Below are positions 63,162 to 64,000 of a stretch of 64,000 nt of DNA, piece after piece. Both the position numbers and the translations under genes were made by a program. Within the stretch, counting starts at the first letter, position 1. Each line of letters opens with the position of its first letter. The stretch is from an uncultured Prevotellaceae bacterium (lineage in GTDB: Bacteria; Bacteroidota; Bacteroidia; Bacteroidales; Bacteroidaceae): the NCBI GenBank assembly GCA_902769705.1, contig CACXPX010000004.1, positions 62,001 to 126,000 on the forward strand, written 5' to 3'. The notes under the pieces were generated by a model that was not told the origin of the DNA, made no database searches, and saw only the letters and a list, made by a program, of their open reading frames with translations.

Positions 63162-64000
63162 TTACTTTTTCAACAGCTGCTCCAACTCCTGCGTGCGTGG
63201 GTCGTTGGCGCTATAGACAAGATAGTAGCACTGGTAGAGCGGATAAGCCCAATTGGCCTTCTCGCGGTTCGGGTCAATCTCCTTGGCACGCTCCAAATGA
63301 GAGAGCGACTCCTTGTAGATTTCCTTCTGAGCGTTGCGGTCGTTGAGCGTAGCAGCCTTAGAGTTCATGCAGAAGCCGAGATAAGTGAGCACGATGGGGT
63401 TGGTGCCGTCTATCTCGATTGACTTCTTGAACGAAGCGATAGGCGAATCCCAGTCGGCATTGTCGCCAGCCACGTTAGCGGTGTTCATCTCCATCTGGCC
63501 TTTCAAAGCCCATGCGGTAGCGTTGTTGGGGTCGGCAGAGATCTTGTCGTTGACGAGCTGATTGAACTCAGTAGCCATATTCAAGCCCGAGTACATGTTG
63601 CAAAGTGTACCAAAAGCCATCTCGTTGTCGGGCTCCTTCTGATAGAGTTCCTTCAGCTGGTTCACGTAGTTCAAAGAGTCTTCACGAGTCTTCAGGTTGC
63701 GCTGAGCCATCGAGAACTTCTGGTTTTGGGCATCCTTGGCAAAATCGGGGTCTTGCATAGCCATGTCGAAATACTTGTTGGCGCGGTCGAATTGTTTGGC
63801 TTGGTTAGCATACAATCCGGCATAGTAGGCCACCTGACCCAGGAAGCCCTTCTCATTCGACTTGTCAATAGCAGCCAAGAGCGGAGTGTCCTCAGTATCG
63901 AGGAATGTACCCCAGAACTTCAGCACGCCATCCTGGTCGCCCTTGCCGGCAGCGTCGTTACCAGCGTTGACAAGGGTCAGACGGGCGTTGGCCACCTTCT
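63162..64000 (-). CDS. TPR protein, paralogue 3 (partial at window edge)
   Basis: The 3' part (about 279 codons) of a TPR protein; the frame is open to the window end, so the start is outside. TPR-like units include FDRANKYFDMAMQDPDFAKD and MSGLNMATEF-type helices (MYSGLNMATEFNQLV), and PIVLTYLGFCMNSKAATLND. The C-terminus has the shared signature ANWAYPLYQCYYLVYS. Apparently the first gene of the paralogue row in transcription order. Confidence 0.85.
   Translation of the reverse strand, partial: KVANARLTLVNAGNDAAGKGDQDGVLKFWGTFLDTEDTPLLAAIDKSNEKGFLGQVAYYAGLYANQAKQFDRANKYFDMAMQDPDFAKDAQNQKFSMAQRNLKTREDSLNYVNQLKELYQKEPDNEMAFGTLCNMYSGLNMATEFNQLVNDKISADPNNATAWALKGQMEMNTANVAGDNADWDSPIASFKKSIEIDGTNPIVLTYLGFCMNSKAATLNDRNAQKEIYKESLSHLERAKEIDPNREKANWAYPLYQCYYLVYSANDPRTQELEQLLKK

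Overview
The window looks like a chromosomal segment of a Bacteroidota genome, most likely Prevotella or a close relative. The evidence is the lpxC-fabZ fusion beside lpxD and lpxA, a gliding-motility type C-terminal domain (type IX secretion cargo), DUF3078 and DUF1846 proteins, a ComEC without its C-terminal hydrolase domain, many secreted glycoside hydrolases, and promoters of the Bacteroidota form TTTG-N19/20-TAnnTTTG. No rRNA, tRNA, phage, insertion sequence or CRISPR was seen.

Layout. 0.3-5.7 kb: HD-domain hydrolase, then the lipid A block lpxD, lpxC/fabZ, lpxA, followed by miaA. 5.7-8.1 kb: divergent flavoprotein and glycerate kinase. 8.7-11.5 kb: secreted GH106-like rhamnosidase. 11.8-17.8 kb: panE, a SpoU rRNA/tRNA methyltransferase, class A PBP and a PIF1-type helicase. 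17.9-20.5 kb (minus): Fur-family regulator, BadF-type sugar kinase, GH5 mannanase. 20.9-26.1 kb: MscS channel, ComEC, DUF3078 protein. 26.3-34.0 kb: yidC, DUF1846, S9 peptidase, four-helix-bundle cassette, MFS transporter. 34.3-40 kb: vsr, rhamnose mutarotase, msrA, nhaC, POT transporter. 40-48.9 kb: OMP/LysM pair, T9SS cargo, uvrA, glmS, Wza-like lipoprotein. 49-54.4 kb (minus): WG-repeat protein, GH36 alpha-galactosidase, nspC, CE1 esterase. 54.6-56.7 kb: GH25 lysozyme and a small secreted protein. 57-64 kb (minus): serC/serA block, dbpA and three tandem TPR paralogues (the last cut by the window edge).

The genes suggest a plant- or host-glycan degrader (rhamnosidase plus rhamnose mutarotase, mannanase, alpha-galactosidase, CE1 esterase) with ordinary housekeeping genes between.

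The unexpected content is between the genes. (1) A degenerate repeat family with an exact 22-nt period recurs at five loci (0.05, 8.5, 20.6, 46.0, 56.8 kb, with a degenerate sixth at 36.55 kb); one array lies in the predicted 5' leader of the rhamnosidase. (2) Degenerate heptamer arrays, very often of exactly four units, occur as inverted arms around two AT-rich foldback elements (8.11 and 36.24 kb) and around the four-helix-bundle gene (31.95-32.42 kb), and as solo arms between or inside genes, including two inside vsr. (3) A 79-bp sequence is identical in inverted orientation at 35.4 and 63.1 kb, with a diverged copy at 11.5 kb. (4) Another shared core occurs at 11.6 and 38.4 kb. (5) A consensus promoter at 36.69 kb drives an apparently non-coding, palindrome-rich stretch.
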